Shown piece after piece: positions 41,391 to 50,472 of a stretch of 64,000 nucleotides of DNA (within the stretch, counting starts at the first letter, position 1; every line of letters starts with the position of its first letter). Source of the stretch: Ectobacillus funiculus (lineage in GTDB: Bacteria; Bacillota; Bacilli; Bacillales; Bacillaceae_G); the NCBI RefSeq assembly GCF_042429435.1, contig NZ_JBHMAF010000010.1; one strand, given 5' to 3'. Position numbers and translations under genes: made by a program. The notes under the pieces were generated by a model. It had not been told where the DNA came from, did not search any database, and saw only the letters and a program-made list of their open reading frames with translations.

Positions 41391-43451
41391 CTACCAAGGG
41401 AAATATTTCTTCCACCAACCGTTCTTTTGTTCATCCTTTGCCTTTAGCTGAATTTTATTAAATTCATCCTCTCCGTCCAAATGATCCATGCAGTATTCTG
41501 TTGGCTCTGTTCCCTTTGTGAAATACATTTTTACCTTAAGCGGGCAGCCCTTTGTAGCGATTTTTCCATTTTTCGGGTTAATGTCGAGGGCAACAACACC
41601 AGCAGGCTGTTTAAATTTTTCCTTTTTCTCCTTTTCTAACCCTTTCTCCATTACATCTGCCCAAATATTCTTTGCGTAGCGCTGCTCAGCTGCACTTGTA
41701 ATGTCACGTTCCTTGTCGTAGCCGACCCAGACACCTGTGACAAGCTGCGGTGTAAAGCCGATCATCCAGCTGTCTGTTTTTGTAGAGCCGGATTTTCCTG
41801 CGTATGGTCTTGTAAGCTTTGGAATAATCCCTTGTCCAGTTACGGTTGCATAGCCGCTTAGCTTTTTATTGAACATGCCTGTCATCATTTCTTCTGTGAC
41901 GAACGCGTTATTTTTATCGAGTACTTGTTCATTTTCTAAGTGTGCATCGTATAAAACCGCTCCATCACGATCGATAATGCGTCTTACAAAAAGAGGCGAT
42001 ACCTTTTTTCCGCCGTTGGCAAACATGCTGTAGGCATTCGTCATTTCAATCGGCTTCACAGGAGAGGATCCGAGAGCAAGGGCAGGGACAGGGTCCAGCT
42101 TGCTTGTAATCCCGAACTTTTTGGCTGTTTTAACAAGCGTGTTTTCTCCGAGAAATAGATGCGTTTTTACCGCATATATGTTATCCGAAACAGCCAACGC
42201 CTGCATCATAGTGACAAAGTCATCCGCGTAATAGTTATTGTAGTTTGTTGGGGCGTAGGTAGATACCCCATCTGCTAGCTTAAATTTCGTATATTCACTT
42301 TTAAGGCGGGTGACTGGTGTAAAGCCTTGTTCTAGTGCCGCGTAATATAGGAATGGCTTAAAGGTAGAGCCTGGTTGTCGATAGGCTTGCGTTGCACGAT
42401 TAAACTGGCTTTTTTTATAATCGCGGCCTCCAATTAAGGCCTTTACCTCACCTGTTTTCGGGTCCATCGCAACTAGTGCTGTTTCGATGTCGGTGCTGTC
42501 TGGAATGACTGATTGCACCGTTTGCTCTGCAATTGCTTGCAGCTTCGGGTCAAGGGTCGTGTAAATACGGAGCCCGCCCTGCTCGATGATTTGTTCATCA
42601 ATTTTTAGGTCATGCAGGAGCGCAGCTTGTACAGCATCCTGAAAATAGGGAGCCTGCGCAGCAACTTCGTTTTGGTTAAGCGGAACAAGTGCAAGCTTTG
42701 ATTGTTTGGCTTCTGCTTCCTCCGCCTTTGTAATATAGCCCTGCTCACGCATTTGTCCAAGAATGAGAGCTTGGCGCTGCTTCGCGCGCTGTTCATTCAG
42801 ATAAGGAGAATAATAGCTAGGCCCCTTTGGAATCCCTGCAAGCATACTTGCTTCCGCAAGCGTTAAATCAGCAGCATGTTTATTAAAATATAGACGAGAG
42901 GCCGCTTCAATACCGTATGCGCCGTGTCCGTAATAGATCGTATTTAGATATCCTTCCAAAATTGTATTTTTGCTGTAATTCGCCTCAAGTCGAATGGTAT
43001 AAAGAGCCTCCATCGCTTTTCGCTTCCACGTTTTATCATGGCTCAAGTAAAGGTTACGAGCGTATTGCTGCGTAATGGTACTTGCTCCCTGAACCTTCGC
43101 CATCGCTTTAATGTCAGCTACGATTGCACCAGCAATACGTCTAACATCAAAGCCGTAATGGTCATAAAAACGTTGGTCCTCAATTGCGATTGTAGCCTCT
43201 CTTACAAACGGGGAAATTTGGTCAAGTGCGACCCAATGTCTATTTTCTGCTGTTTTGCTTTGTCCAATGACGGAATCATCATTTGCGTAAAAAACAGTTG
43301 TTTGCGGAACAGATACAGGAGGAGGACCTGCAATCTTTGCGATAATAACACACAGCGAAATGAGAGTCGCAAGACCTATAGAGAAAATCAAACTTATAAA
43401 AGCAATTGCCCGTATATACTTTGCCGTTTTCTTGTTTGCAATTAATTCCAT
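41391..43451 (-). CDS. pbpG: Class A penicillin-binding protein (PbpG/PBP2d type)
   Basis: 686 residues, bifunctional peptidoglycan synthase. Membrane anchor at about 15-40, GT51 domain with EDQRFYDHYGFDVRRIAGA and GASTITQQYARNLYL, transpeptidase domain with the active Ser in PGSTFKPFLYY, SDN motif in LAVSDNIYAVK, and KSG in YAGKSGSTKTDSWMIG. PbpG is a SigF-controlled sporulation PBP in B. subtilis (ywhE), and the position beside ywhD and speE matches. ATG 43451 has GGGGGG upstream; an ATG seven codons earlier has none. Confidence 0.93.
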   Translation of the reverse strand: MELIANKKTAKYIRAIAFISLIFSIGLATLISLCVIIAKIAGPPPVSVPQTTVFYANDDSVIGQSKTAENRHWVALDQISPFVREATIAIEDQRFYDHYGFDVRRIAGAIVADIKAMAKVQGASTITQQYARNLYLSHDKTWKRKAMEALYTIRLEANYSKNTILEGYLNTIYYGHGAYGIEAASRLYFNKHAADLTLAEASMLAGIPKGPSYYSPYLNEQRAKQRQALILGQMREQGYITKAEEAEAKQSKLALVPLNQNEVAAQAPYFQDAVQAALLHDLKIDEQIIEQGGLRIYTTLDPKLQAIAEQTVQSVIPDSTDIETALVAMDPKTGEVKALIGGRDYKKSQFNRATQAYRQPGSTFKPFLYYAALEQGFTPVTRLKSEYTKFKLADGVSTYAPTNYNNYYADDFVTMMQALAVSDNIYAVKTHLFLGENTLVKTAKKFGITSKLDPVPALALGSSPVKPIEMTNAYSMFANGGKKVSPLFVRRIIDRDGAVLYDAHLENEQVLDKNNAFVTEEMMTGMFNKKLSGYATVTGQGIIPKLTRPYAGKSGSTKTDSWMIGFTPQLVTGVWVGYDKERDITSAAEQRYAKNIWADVMEKGLEKEKKEKFKQPAGVVALDINPKNGKIATKGCPLKVKMYFTKGTEPTEYCMDHLDGEDEFNKIQLKAKDEQKNGWWKKYFPW

Positions 43452-43574
43452 TTCTGTTACCCCCCGGCTCATATGCTCTTATTAGTATTGAAAAATTTCC
43501 ATATTTTTAAACGAAAAGAAATGAGAAAGAAGGGGAAAAGGAGCCCCGGAAAAAGGAGACTGCTGAGGAATTGC

Positions 43575-43607
43575 CTTCTAGCTAGAAATTTGTACTTTCC
43601 TACAGTG
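43575..43607 (-). repeat. TLP repeat fragment 17 (minus orientation, 5' end only)
   Basis: Read on the minus strand: CACTGTAGGAAAGTACAAAT then TTCTAGCTAGAAG, the first 33 bases of the repeat. Its 5' end touches the outer edge of the terminator at 43607-43665. Confidence 0.75.
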
Positions 43608-43665
43608 AAGTAAAAAAAAGAAGCTAATCATCTATTGCGGATGATTAGCTTCTTTTTTTTACTTC
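43607..43665. terminator. Bidirectional terminator with 26-bp perfect stem
   Basis: Inverted repeat 43607-43632 / 43640-43665, 26 of 26 paired, 7-nt loop, containing A8 and T8 runs. Ends the phosphodiesterase gene. Confidence 0.9.
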
Positions 43666-43688
43666 AAATGAACTTTTTCAGCTGCCTT

Positions 43689-44429
43689 CTACAGAAGTTC
43701 TCTTTCTTTTATCAGTTCAAAGGCACGTGCTGGCCAATCGGTGATAATGACATCTACACCTAGGGCAATCATATTTTCTAAATCCTTATATTCATTAATG
43801 GTATATGGGCGCAGTGTAAAGCCTGCCTGCTGTGCGCACTGAACAAATTCTTTTGTCAGCAGCATGAAATTTGGATGAAGCCCGCTGGCCTGCCGCTTTC
43901 TTGCCTCTATTAGCGCATCAGGTAATGGCTCATGATAGAGAAGTGCTCTATGAATTTCCGGGGCAAGGGAAGCGAGCAGCTCAATAGATTCATGATTAAA
44001 AGAGGAGAATATAACCCGATCCTCTAAGCCATACTCACGAACGAGCTGCACGGTCTTTTGCTCAAGCTCAGGGTAACGGATAATATCATTTTTTAGTTCA
44101 ATATTCAGCAATAGTGCAGTTCCCGCAGCCCAAGCCAGTACTTCACGAAGAGAAGGGATTTGCTCCCCAGCGAAGCGATGATCAAAAAAACTGCCCGCAT
44201 CAAGCGCCTTCAGCTGCTGCAGTGTATAGTTGAATGCCAGACCTGTTCCATTTGTTGTGCGATCGAGTGTTTCATCATGAATGACAATGATTTCGCCATC
44301 ATTAGAAAGATGAATATCCAGCTCAATCCCGTGAGCACCTATGTGCTCTGCCTCCAAAAAAGCAGCCATTGTATTTTCTGGATGTGTTCCTTTTACGCCG
44401 CGGTGAGCAAAAATGAGAGGATGCTTCAT
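43689..44429 (-). CDS. Glycerophosphodiester phosphodiesterase
   Basis: 246 residues, GDPD TIM-barrel. Splits glycerophosphodiesters to glycerol-3-phosphate and an alcohol. FAHRGVKGTHPENTMAAFLEA (catalytic His and Glu), GIELDIHLSNDGEIIVIHDETLDRTTNGTG (ELD metal ligands and second His), NIELKND and DVIITDWPARA. No signal peptide, so cytosolic. ATG 44429 follows AAGGAGA. Separate transcription unit. Confidence 0.93.
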   Translation of the reverse strand: MKHPLIFAHRGVKGTHPENTMAAFLEAEHIGAHGIELDIHLSNDGEIIVIHDETLDRTTNGTGLAFNYTLQQLKALDAGSFFDHRFAGEQIPSLREVLAWAAGTALLLNIELKNDIIRYPELEQKTVQLVREYGLEDRVIFSSFNHESIELLASLAPEIHRALLYHEPLPDALIEARKRQASGLHPNFMLLTKEFVQCAQQAGFTLRPYTINEYKDLENMIALGVDVIITDWPARAFELIKERELL

Positions 44430-44879
44430 AGGAAAATCTCCTTCCATTTATTTGTAACATATTCATTATGAGGTTGAATAAATAAAAGAACAATAAATTT
44501 TGAAAAAATTAATAAAAATATTATTTCCCTTCAACTGAATGTTAAGAGAAGTTTGCTTAGGTATAGGAGTGTGGAAGAAATGCAAGCTTATTAGCGAAGG
44601 CATTTGCAAGTGATGCCAGGACAAACTAGAGAGAGGAAGAGGCAACCGTGCTCCTTCATAGTAATAGGGGTTTTCTTCATATTTATTTTAAAAGTCGGAA
44701 AAGGTAATAGAAATGATACATAGCTGCTGTGAAAAATATAATGTGAAGATGTTGTAGAAGCCCATGTGTTTTTTGTATTTTCATCTATACATTTTAGAGT
44801 TTTTGTTTTATTTTTGTTAAGTGATATTTAGGGTGGCTGCAACTGTAAATCAAATAAAGAAGAAGGGCGTGATACTGAG
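44430..44879. other. Divergent promoter region, phosphodiesterase / speE
   Basis: 450 AT-rich bases without a reading frame. It must hold promoters for both flanking genes, but I found no -35/-10 pair that stands out, and no riboswitch core. Confidence 0.45.
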
Positions 44880-45707
44880 ATGGAATTATGGTTTACGGAG
44901 AAGCAAACAGAGAACTTTGGAATTACAGCGAAAATTAAGCGCACTTTACATACAGAGCAAACAGAGTTTCAAAAGCTTGATATGGTAGAAACAGAAGAGT
45001 TTGGAAACATGCTGATCCTTGACGGGATGGTCATGACAACACAGAAGGATGAGTTTGTCTATCATGAAATGGTAGCTCATGTTCCTTTGTTTACGCATCC
45101 AAACCCTGAGAATGTGCTTGTGGTAGGTGGCGGAGATGGCGGTGTGATTCGTGAAGTTTTAAAGCACCCAAGCGTGAAACAAGCGACACTTGTTGAAATT
45201 GATGGCAAAGTAATTGAGTATTCTAAGAAGTATTTGCCAGAGATCGCAGGCGAGTTGGATAATCCACGTGTAGAAGTAAAGGTGGACGACGGTTTCCTTC
45301 ATATTGCGCAAAGCGAGGATGAGTACGATGTCATTATGGTTGACTCTACAGAACCGGTAGGACCGGCGGTAAATTTATTTACAAAGGGCTTCTATGCGGG
45401 AATCTCTAAGGTGTTGAAGGAAGATGGGATTTTCGTTGCGCAAACGGACAACCCTTGGTTTACACCGGAATTAATTACAAATGTGTTTAAGGATGTAAGT
45501 GAGATTTTCCCAATCACACGTTTATACACCGCAAACATTCCAACGTACCCAAGCGGCCTTTGGACATTCACAATTGGATCTAAGCAGCATGATCCACTAG
45601 AGGTAAGCGAAGCGCGTTTTCACGATATTGAAACAAAGTATTATACAAAGGAGCTTCATAAAGCAGCATTTGCTTTGCCGAAGTTCGTTAGTGATTTAAT
45701 TAAATAG
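44880..45707 (+). CDS. speE: Spermidine synthase
   Basis: 275 residues. Transfers aminopropyl from decarboxylated SAM to putrescine. LWFTEKQTENFGITAKIK at the start, GNMLILDGMVMTTQKDEFVYHEM, the SAM-binding VLVVGGGDGGVIREVLKH, VDDGFLHI and catalytic Asp in VIMVDSTEPVGPA. Upstream of speB with 33 bp between, the conserved polyamine operon. Confidence 0.96.
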   Translation: MELWFTEKQTENFGITAKIKRTLHTEQTEFQKLDMVETEEFGNMLILDGMVMTTQKDEFVYHEMVAHVPLFTHPNPENVLVVGGGDGGVIREVLKHPSVKQATLVEIDGKVIEYSKKYLPEIAGELDNPRVEVKVDDGFLHIAQSEDEYDVIMVDSTEPVGPAVNLFTKGFYAGISKVLKEDGIFVAQTDNPWFTPELITNVFKDVSEIFPITRLYTANIPTYPSGLWTFTIGSKQHDPLEVSEARFHDIETKYYTKELHKAAFALPKFVSDLIK

Positions 45708-45740
45708 GCAGTGTGTTTACATAGATAGGAGGAGAAAGAT

Positions 45741-46619
45741 ATGCGTTTTGACGAAGCATATTCTGGTAATGTTTTTATTAAAAGTCATCAAAATTATGAT
45801 GAGGCTGAGGCAGTCATCTACGGCATGCCGATGGACTGGACAGTAAGTTTCCGTCCGGGCTCCCGTTTTGGCCCAGCTCGCATCCGTGAGTTGTCAATTG
45901 GACTAGAAGAATACAGTCCATATATGGATCGTGAGCTTGAGGAAGTAAAATATTTTGATGCAGGGGATATTCCGCTTCCATTTGGAAATCCAGAAAAAAG
46001 CGTCAATATGATTGAAGAATACATCGACAGCTTGTTAGCTGACGGCAAGTTTCCGCTTGGTCTTGGCGGTGAGCATTTAGTATCCTGGCCAGTTATGAAG
46101 GCGATGTACAAAAAGTACCCAGATCTTGCGATTATTCATTTTGACGCGCATACAGACCTTCGTGATAATTATGAAGGTGAGCCATATTCGCATGCAACAC
46201 CGATTAAGAAGGTTTGCAACTTAATTGGTCCGAAAAATGTGTATTCATTCGGGATCCGCTCTGGTTTAAAGGAAGAGTTCCAGTGGGCGAAGGAAGTTGG
46301 GATGAACCTGTTCAAGTTTGATGTTCTTGAGCCTCTGAAGAAGGTGCTGCCTGAATTGGCGGGAAGACCAGTGTACTTAACAATTGACATTGATGTATTA
46401 GATCCTGCTCATGCACCTGGAACAGGTACACTCGAAGCAGGCGGCATTTCATCCAAGGAATTGCTTGCATCTTTAGTAGAGCTTGCAAATTCTGAGGTGA
46501 ATGTAGTAGGTGCTGATATTGTAGAGGTTGCGCCAGTGTATGACCATAGTGAACAAACACCGATTGTAGCAGGCAAAATCGTTCGCGAAATTTTGCTAGG
46601 CTTAGTACAACAGCGTTAA
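45741..46619 (+). CDS. speB: Agmatinase
   Basis: 292 residues, ureohydrolase family with two Mn ions. Hydrolyses agmatine to putrescine and urea. GGEHLVSWPVMKAM, IHFDAHTDLRDNYEG and LTIDIDVLDPAHAPGTGTLEAGG carry the His/Asp metal ligands. GGAGGA precedes ATG. It supplies the putrescine used by SpeE. Confidence 0.96.
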   Translation: MRFDEAYSGNVFIKSHQNYDEAEAVIYGMPMDWTVSFRPGSRFGPARIRELSIGLEEYSPYMDRELEEVKYFDAGDIPLPFGNPEKSVNMIEEYIDSLLADGKFPLGLGGEHLVSWPVMKAMYKKYPDLAIIHFDAHTDLRDNYEGEPYSHATPIKKVCNLIGPKNVYSFGIRSGLKEEFQWAKEVGMNLFKFDVLEPLKKVLPELAGRPVYLTIDIDVLDPAHAPGTGTLEAGGISSKELLASLVELANSEVNVVGADIVEVAPVYDHSEQTPIVAGKIVREILLGLVQQR

Positions 46620-46637
46620 TCAAATAACGAGTTTGAA

Positions 46638-46675
46638 GCAGTCAGCTTTCGTATAGGAGAGCTGGCTGTTTTTTA
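46638..46675 (+). terminator. Terminator of speB
   Basis: GCAGTCAGCT / AGCTGGCTGT stem with TTTTTT. Confidence 0.82.
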
Positions 46676-46809
46676 TACTTTAAGAAAGTATAAATTTCTA
46701 GCTAGAAGATAATTCGACGTAGCGGGAAATTTTGGGGATAAGGTATAAGTAGAGCTACGCCTCTGTCTTCACCCGAAGGCAGGGCTCGCCAATCGGCGAG
46801 TTTTCTTTA
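46676..46809 (+). repeat. TLP repeat copy 18
   Basis: TACTTTAAGAAAGTATAAATTTCT start directly after the speB terminator, full length, CTCGCCAATCGGCGAGTTTTCTTTA end. Confidence 0.92.
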
Positions 46810-46843
46810 CATCTTAGGAAAGTATGAGCTTTCAGCTAAGCAG
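46810..46843 (+). repeat. TLP repeat fragment 18b (5' end, tandem)
   Basis: CATCTTAGGAAAGTATGAGC then TTTCAGCTAAG: a diverged 5' arm starting at the base after copy 18, the remains of a second tandem unit. Confidence 0.6.
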
Positions 46844-46940
46844 TCAATGCTTTTTCTCACTTTTTGCAAGACATTCCCCTTTTCTTTTTGGTATGATAGT
46901 GAAAGTGACTATTTTAGCGAATGAGAAAGGTGGGCAAGAT

Positions 46941-47381
46941 GTGGACAAGGGTACTGCAGGTTTGCCGATACATGTTCATTTTGTAACACAAATTCGCGAA
47001 GGGGCGCGCAAGGAAACTATTGCTTTTGAAACAAATGGTTTATACTATGAAAAAGGTCAAGGTACATACATTACGTTTCAAGAGCCAAATGAGCAGGGAG
47101 AGGTAAAGACAGTCGTTAAAATTCAGGACGATACAGTGCTCATTATGCGCTCTGGTTCTGTGTCCATGCGGCAAACCCATAAAAAGGGAGAATGGACAAA
47201 AGGAACGTACACAAGCGAGCTAGGAACATTTCCATTAGAAACAAAAACAGATAACGTTCTTTTTGAATGGTCGGATCAGAAGAAAAGAGGACAGCTGTTT
47301 TTTACATACGCTTTGCGCATTAGCGGCAGTGAAGCGGGACGATATACGATTACGATGAAGTTGAAGGAGAGTGTAAAATGA
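46941..47381 (+). CDS. ywiB: YwiB, DUF1934 beta-barrel protein
   Basis: 146 residues from GTG 46941, which follows AAAGGTGG. HVHFVTQIREGARKETIAFETNGLYYEKGQGTYITFQE and VKTVVKIQDDTVLIMRSGSVSMRQTH are the DUF1934 calycin-like repeats. Function unknown. A longer frame upstream has poor sequence and no site. Its end overlaps argS by 4 bp (ATGA), as in other Bacillus. Confidence 0.9.
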   Translation: MDKGTAGLPIHVHFVTQIREGARKETIAFETNGLYYEKGQGTYITFQEPNEQGEVKTVVKIQDDTVLIMRSGSVSMRQTHKKGEWTKGTYTSELGTFPLETKTDNVLFEWSDQKKRGQLFFTYALRISGSEAGRYTITMKLKESVK

Positions 47382-49048
47382 ATTCCTTAGAGCAAGTAAA
47401 AGAACTAGTAAAGCAAGAGATTCAAGCGGCAGTTGTGAAGGCGGGCTTGGCTTCAGAGGAGCAAATCCCAAATGTTATCCTTGAGACGCCGAAGGACAAG
47501 ACACATGGCGATTACTCTACAAACATGGCGATGCAGCTAGCGCGTGTTGCGAAAAAGCCTCCTCGTGCGATTGCCGAGGAAATTGCTGCAGGCTTTGACA
47601 AAAATAAGGCATCTGTTGAGAAAATTGAGATTGCCGGACCGGGCTTTATCAACTTTTACATGAATAACAGCTATTTAACAGACCTTATCCCTGCGATTCT
47701 GCAAGCAGGAGAGAAGTATGGCGAAACGAATACAGGGAAGGGGCAAAAGGTTCAGGTGGAATTCGTATCCGCAAACCCAACCGGTGACCTTCACTTAGGG
47801 CATGCCCGTGGCGCGGCTGTTGGCGATACCCTGTGCAATTTGCTTGCAAAGGCGGGCTACGATGTATCTCGGGAGTATTATATTAACGATGCCGGAAACC
47901 AAATTCATAATCTCGCTCTTTCCGTAGAGGCGCGCTACATGCAGGCACTTGGCAAGGAGGCAGAAATGCCGGCGGATGGTTATTATGGCGAGGACGTTAT
48001 CCAAATCGGTAAGCGCCTGGCTGACGAGTTTGGGGATCGCTATCTAAATGCGGACGAAAAAGAACGTTATGATTTCTTCCGCGAATACGGCTTAAAATAT
48101 GAATTAGAAAAGCTGCAGAAAGACTTAGAAAGCTTCCGTGTTGGCTTTGATGTGTGGTATTCTGAGACATCCCTATACCATAACGGAAAGATTGACCAAG
48201 CTTTAGACGTATTAAAAGAGCGCGGCGAAATCTTTGAGGAGGGCGGGGCGACATGGTTCCGTTCCACAACGTATGGCGATGACAAGGACCGCGTGCTCAT
48301 TAAAAATGACGGTTCTTACACATACCTAACACCGGATATCGCCTACCACCGTGATAAGCTAGAGCGCGGCTTTGAGAAGCTTATTAACATCTGGGGCGCG
48401 GACCATCACGGCTACATCCCGCGTATGAGAGCGGCAATCCAGGCGCTTGGCTATAGCGGCGATGCCCTAGAAGTACAAATCATCCAGATGGTGCAGCTGT
48501 ACCAAAACGGTGAAAAGGTAAAAATGAGCAAGCGTACAGGAAAGGCTGTTACATTGCGCGAGCTGATGGAAGAGGTTGGCGTGGATGCGATGCGCTACTT
48601 CTTCGCGATGCGCAGCAGCGATTCCCATCTTGATTTTGATATGGACCTTGCTGTATCCACATCAAATGAAAATCCTGTATACTATGGACAATATGCGCAT
48701 GCCCGTGTTTGCAGCATCCTTCGTCAAGGCGAAGAGCTTGGCTTAACACACGGCAGCAGTGCCAATTATGCATTAGTGGACTCTGAGAAAGAAATTGACC
48801 TCTTGAAAAAGCTTGGTGAATTTCCGGCAGCAGTAGCGGAGGCGGCTGTAAAACGTTTGCCGCATCGCATGACGCACTACGTATTTGAGCTAGCATCTGC
48901 CCTTCATAGCTTCTATAATGCGGAAAAGGTATTAGATCGTGAAAACATGGAAAAAAGTCAGGCGCGTTATGACCTAATGAAGGCAGTGCAAATTACCTTG
49001 CATAATGCATTAGCTTTAATTGGCGTCTCTGCACCGGAGAAAATGTAA
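47378..49048 (+). CDS. argS: Arginyl-tRNA synthetase
   Basis: 556 residues, class I synthetase. HLGHARGAAVGD (HIGH motif) near 130, KMSKRTGKAVTLRELMEEVG (KMSKS equivalent) near 380, an N-terminal additional domain (NVILETPKDKTHGDYSTN) and DALR anticodon domain (YGQYAHARVCSIL...). Start coupled to ywiB. Confidence 0.97.
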   Translation: MNSLEQVKELVKQEIQAAVVKAGLASEEQIPNVILETPKDKTHGDYSTNMAMQLARVAKKPPRAIAEEIAAGFDKNKASVEKIEIAGPGFINFYMNNSYLTDLIPAILQAGEKYGETNTGKGQKVQVEFVSANPTGDLHLGHARGAAVGDTLCNLLAKAGYDVSREYYINDAGNQIHNLALSVEARYMQALGKEAEMPADGYYGEDVIQIGKRLADEFGDRYLNADEKERYDFFREYGLKYELEKLQKDLESFRVGFDVWYSETSLYHNGKIDQALDVLKERGEIFEEGGATWFRSTTYGDDKDRVLIKNDGSYTYLTPDIAYHRDKLERGFEKLINIWGADHHGYIPRMRAAIQALGYSGDALEVQIIQMVQLYQNGEKVKMSKRTGKAVTLRELMEEVGVDAMRYFFAMRSSDSHLDFDMDLAVSTSNENPVYYGQYAHARVCSILRQGEELGLTHGSSANYALVDSEKEIDLLKKLGEFPAAVAEAAVKRLPHRMTHYVFELASALHSFYNAEKVLDRENMEKSQARYDLMKAVQITLHNALALIGVSAPEKM

Positions 49049-49052
49049 AGAC

Positions 49053-49090
49053 AAGAAGCAAAGCAGATTTAATCTGCTTCACTGCTTCTT
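49053..49090 (+). terminator. First hairpin after argS
   Basis: AAGAAGCA.AGCAGATT / AATCTGCT..TGCTTCTT, without a T-run. Confidence 0.55.
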
Positions 49091-49099
49091 AAAGCATAA

Positions 49100-49130
49100 A
49101 AAAAACACAGCCGGAAATGGCTGTGTTTTT
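49100..49130 (+). terminator. Terminator of argS
   Basis: AAAAACACAGCC / GGCTGTGTTTTT; repeat copy 19 starts six bases later. Confidence 0.9.
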
Positions 49131-49135
49131 TATTG

Positions 49136-49269
49136 CACTTTCAGAAAGTATAAATTTCTAGCTGGATGCCAATTCGACGGAGCGAGAAATTTTAGGAATA
49201 AAGTATAAGTAGGGCTACGCCTCTGTCTTCGCCCAAGGGCAGGGCTCGCCAGCCGGCGAGTTTTCTTTA
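49136..49269 (+). repeat. TLP repeat copy 19
   Basis: CACTTTCAGAAAGTATAAATTT start, outer stem ACTTT / AAAGT, final hairpin CTCGCC-AGCC-GGCGAG. Its last TTA (49267-49269) is the complement of the TAA stop of the converging transporter gene. TTTAT occurs on both flanks. Confidence 0.92.
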
Positions 49270-50472
49270 TGCTTCTACCTTATTGCTTTGAACTAAGAAA
49301 GTTTTCTTCCAAGTTTGTACAGCTGTAAGCAATACAATTAAAGCTGCAAGTCCCATTAAAGAATACCCAATAAATCCTGATGCATATGTGCCTGTAATCT
49401 GCTTAAGAGATCCTAATAGGTTTGGTACGAAGAAGCCGCCGATACCGCCAGCCGCGCCGACAAGACCTGTAACCATACCGATCTCTTCACGGAAGCGCTG
49501 TGGAATGATTTGAAATACTGCGCCATTCCCCATACCAAGGCAGCCCATTCCGACAAATAGCATAACCATAACGATGCTAAAGGCAGGCAAGTAGCTTACG
49601 CCGAACATTAGAATAGCCACTGCGCTAAACAAGAAGGTAAGGAGCTTTGTTCCGCCGATTCTATCAGCAAGAAAACCGCCAACTGGTCGTAAGATACTTC
49701 CAGATGCCACGCAAAGGGTTACGAAATCACCTGCAGATACCTTTGATAAGCCATACTGATCTACGAAGAAAATGCTCAGGAAGCTGGAAAGTCCCACAAA
49801 GCCTCCGAATGTAACGCTATATAGAGCACAGAAGAACCAAGTATCTTTATATTTGAACACAGAGAATGTCTCTTTTAATGTTTTTGGTGCTGGTTGAGAC
49901 GGTGCATCCTTTGCCATAAATAGATAAGAAATAAATACAAGGATTAAAGGAATAAGTGCAAAACCTAAAACACTGTGCCAACCGTATGCTGTTGCAAGAC
50001 GAGGACCAAATAATGTTGCAAATAATGTTCCGCTGTTACCTGCGCCAGCGATCCCCATTGCCAAGCCCTGCAGATGAGGCGGATACCAACGGCTTGCCAT
50101 TGGCAGTGCAGCAGAGAAGCTTGCGCCGGCTACCCCTAATAAAATACCAATTGCAAGTAATTCATTCAGGCTGTTTCCAGCTAACCATCCCCAAAGCAGA
50201 GGAACCATTGTGACAATCATACCGCCGATTGCTGTTTTTCTTGGGCCAATGCGGTCTGTTAGAACCCCTAATATGATTCGGAAGATAGATCCCCCTAAGA
50301 TCGGAATCCCAACGATTAATCCTTTTTGCGCTGGCGATAATCCGAAATCGGCTGTGATGAAGGCTCCAAGTGCTCCAAGGATAACCCAAATCATAAAGCT
50401 TACATCAAAGTATAAAAACGATGCAATGAGTGATGGTGTATGTCCGCTCTTCTTTAAATCAGCTAACTTCAT
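49267..50472 (-). CDS. Nitrate/nitrite transporter (NNP family MFS, NarK/NasA-like)
   Basis: 401 residues, 12 helices. NNP signatures are GIAGAGNSGTLFATLFGPRLA in helix 5 and GLVGAAGGIGGFFVPNLLG in helix 11; also FDVSFMIWVILGALG in helix 1. Imports nitrate or exports nitrite. No nitrate reductase genes are nearby, so assimilation versus respiration cannot be decided. The TAA stop lies in repeat copy 19. Ribosome site before ATG is GGGAGAGG-like. Confidence 0.9.
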   Translation of the reverse strand: MKLADLKKSGHTPSLIASFLYFDVSFMIWVILGALGAFITADFGLSPAQKGLIVGIPILGGSIFRIILGVLTDRIGPRKTAIGGMIVTMVPLLWGWLAGNSLNELLAIGILLGVAGASFSAALPMASRWYPPHLQGLAMGIAGAGNSGTLFATLFGPRLATAYGWHSVLGFALIPLILVFISYLFMAKDAPSQPAPKTLKETFSVFKYKDTWFFCALYSVTFGGFVGLSSFLSIFFVDQYGLSKVSAGDFVTLCVASGSILRPVGGFLADRIGGTKLLTFLFSAVAILMFGVSYLPAFSIVMVMLFVGMGCLGMGNGAVFQIIPQRFREEIGMVTGLVGAAGGIGGFFVPNLLGSLKQITGTYASGFIGYSLMGLAALIVLLTAVQTWKKTFLVQSNKVEA

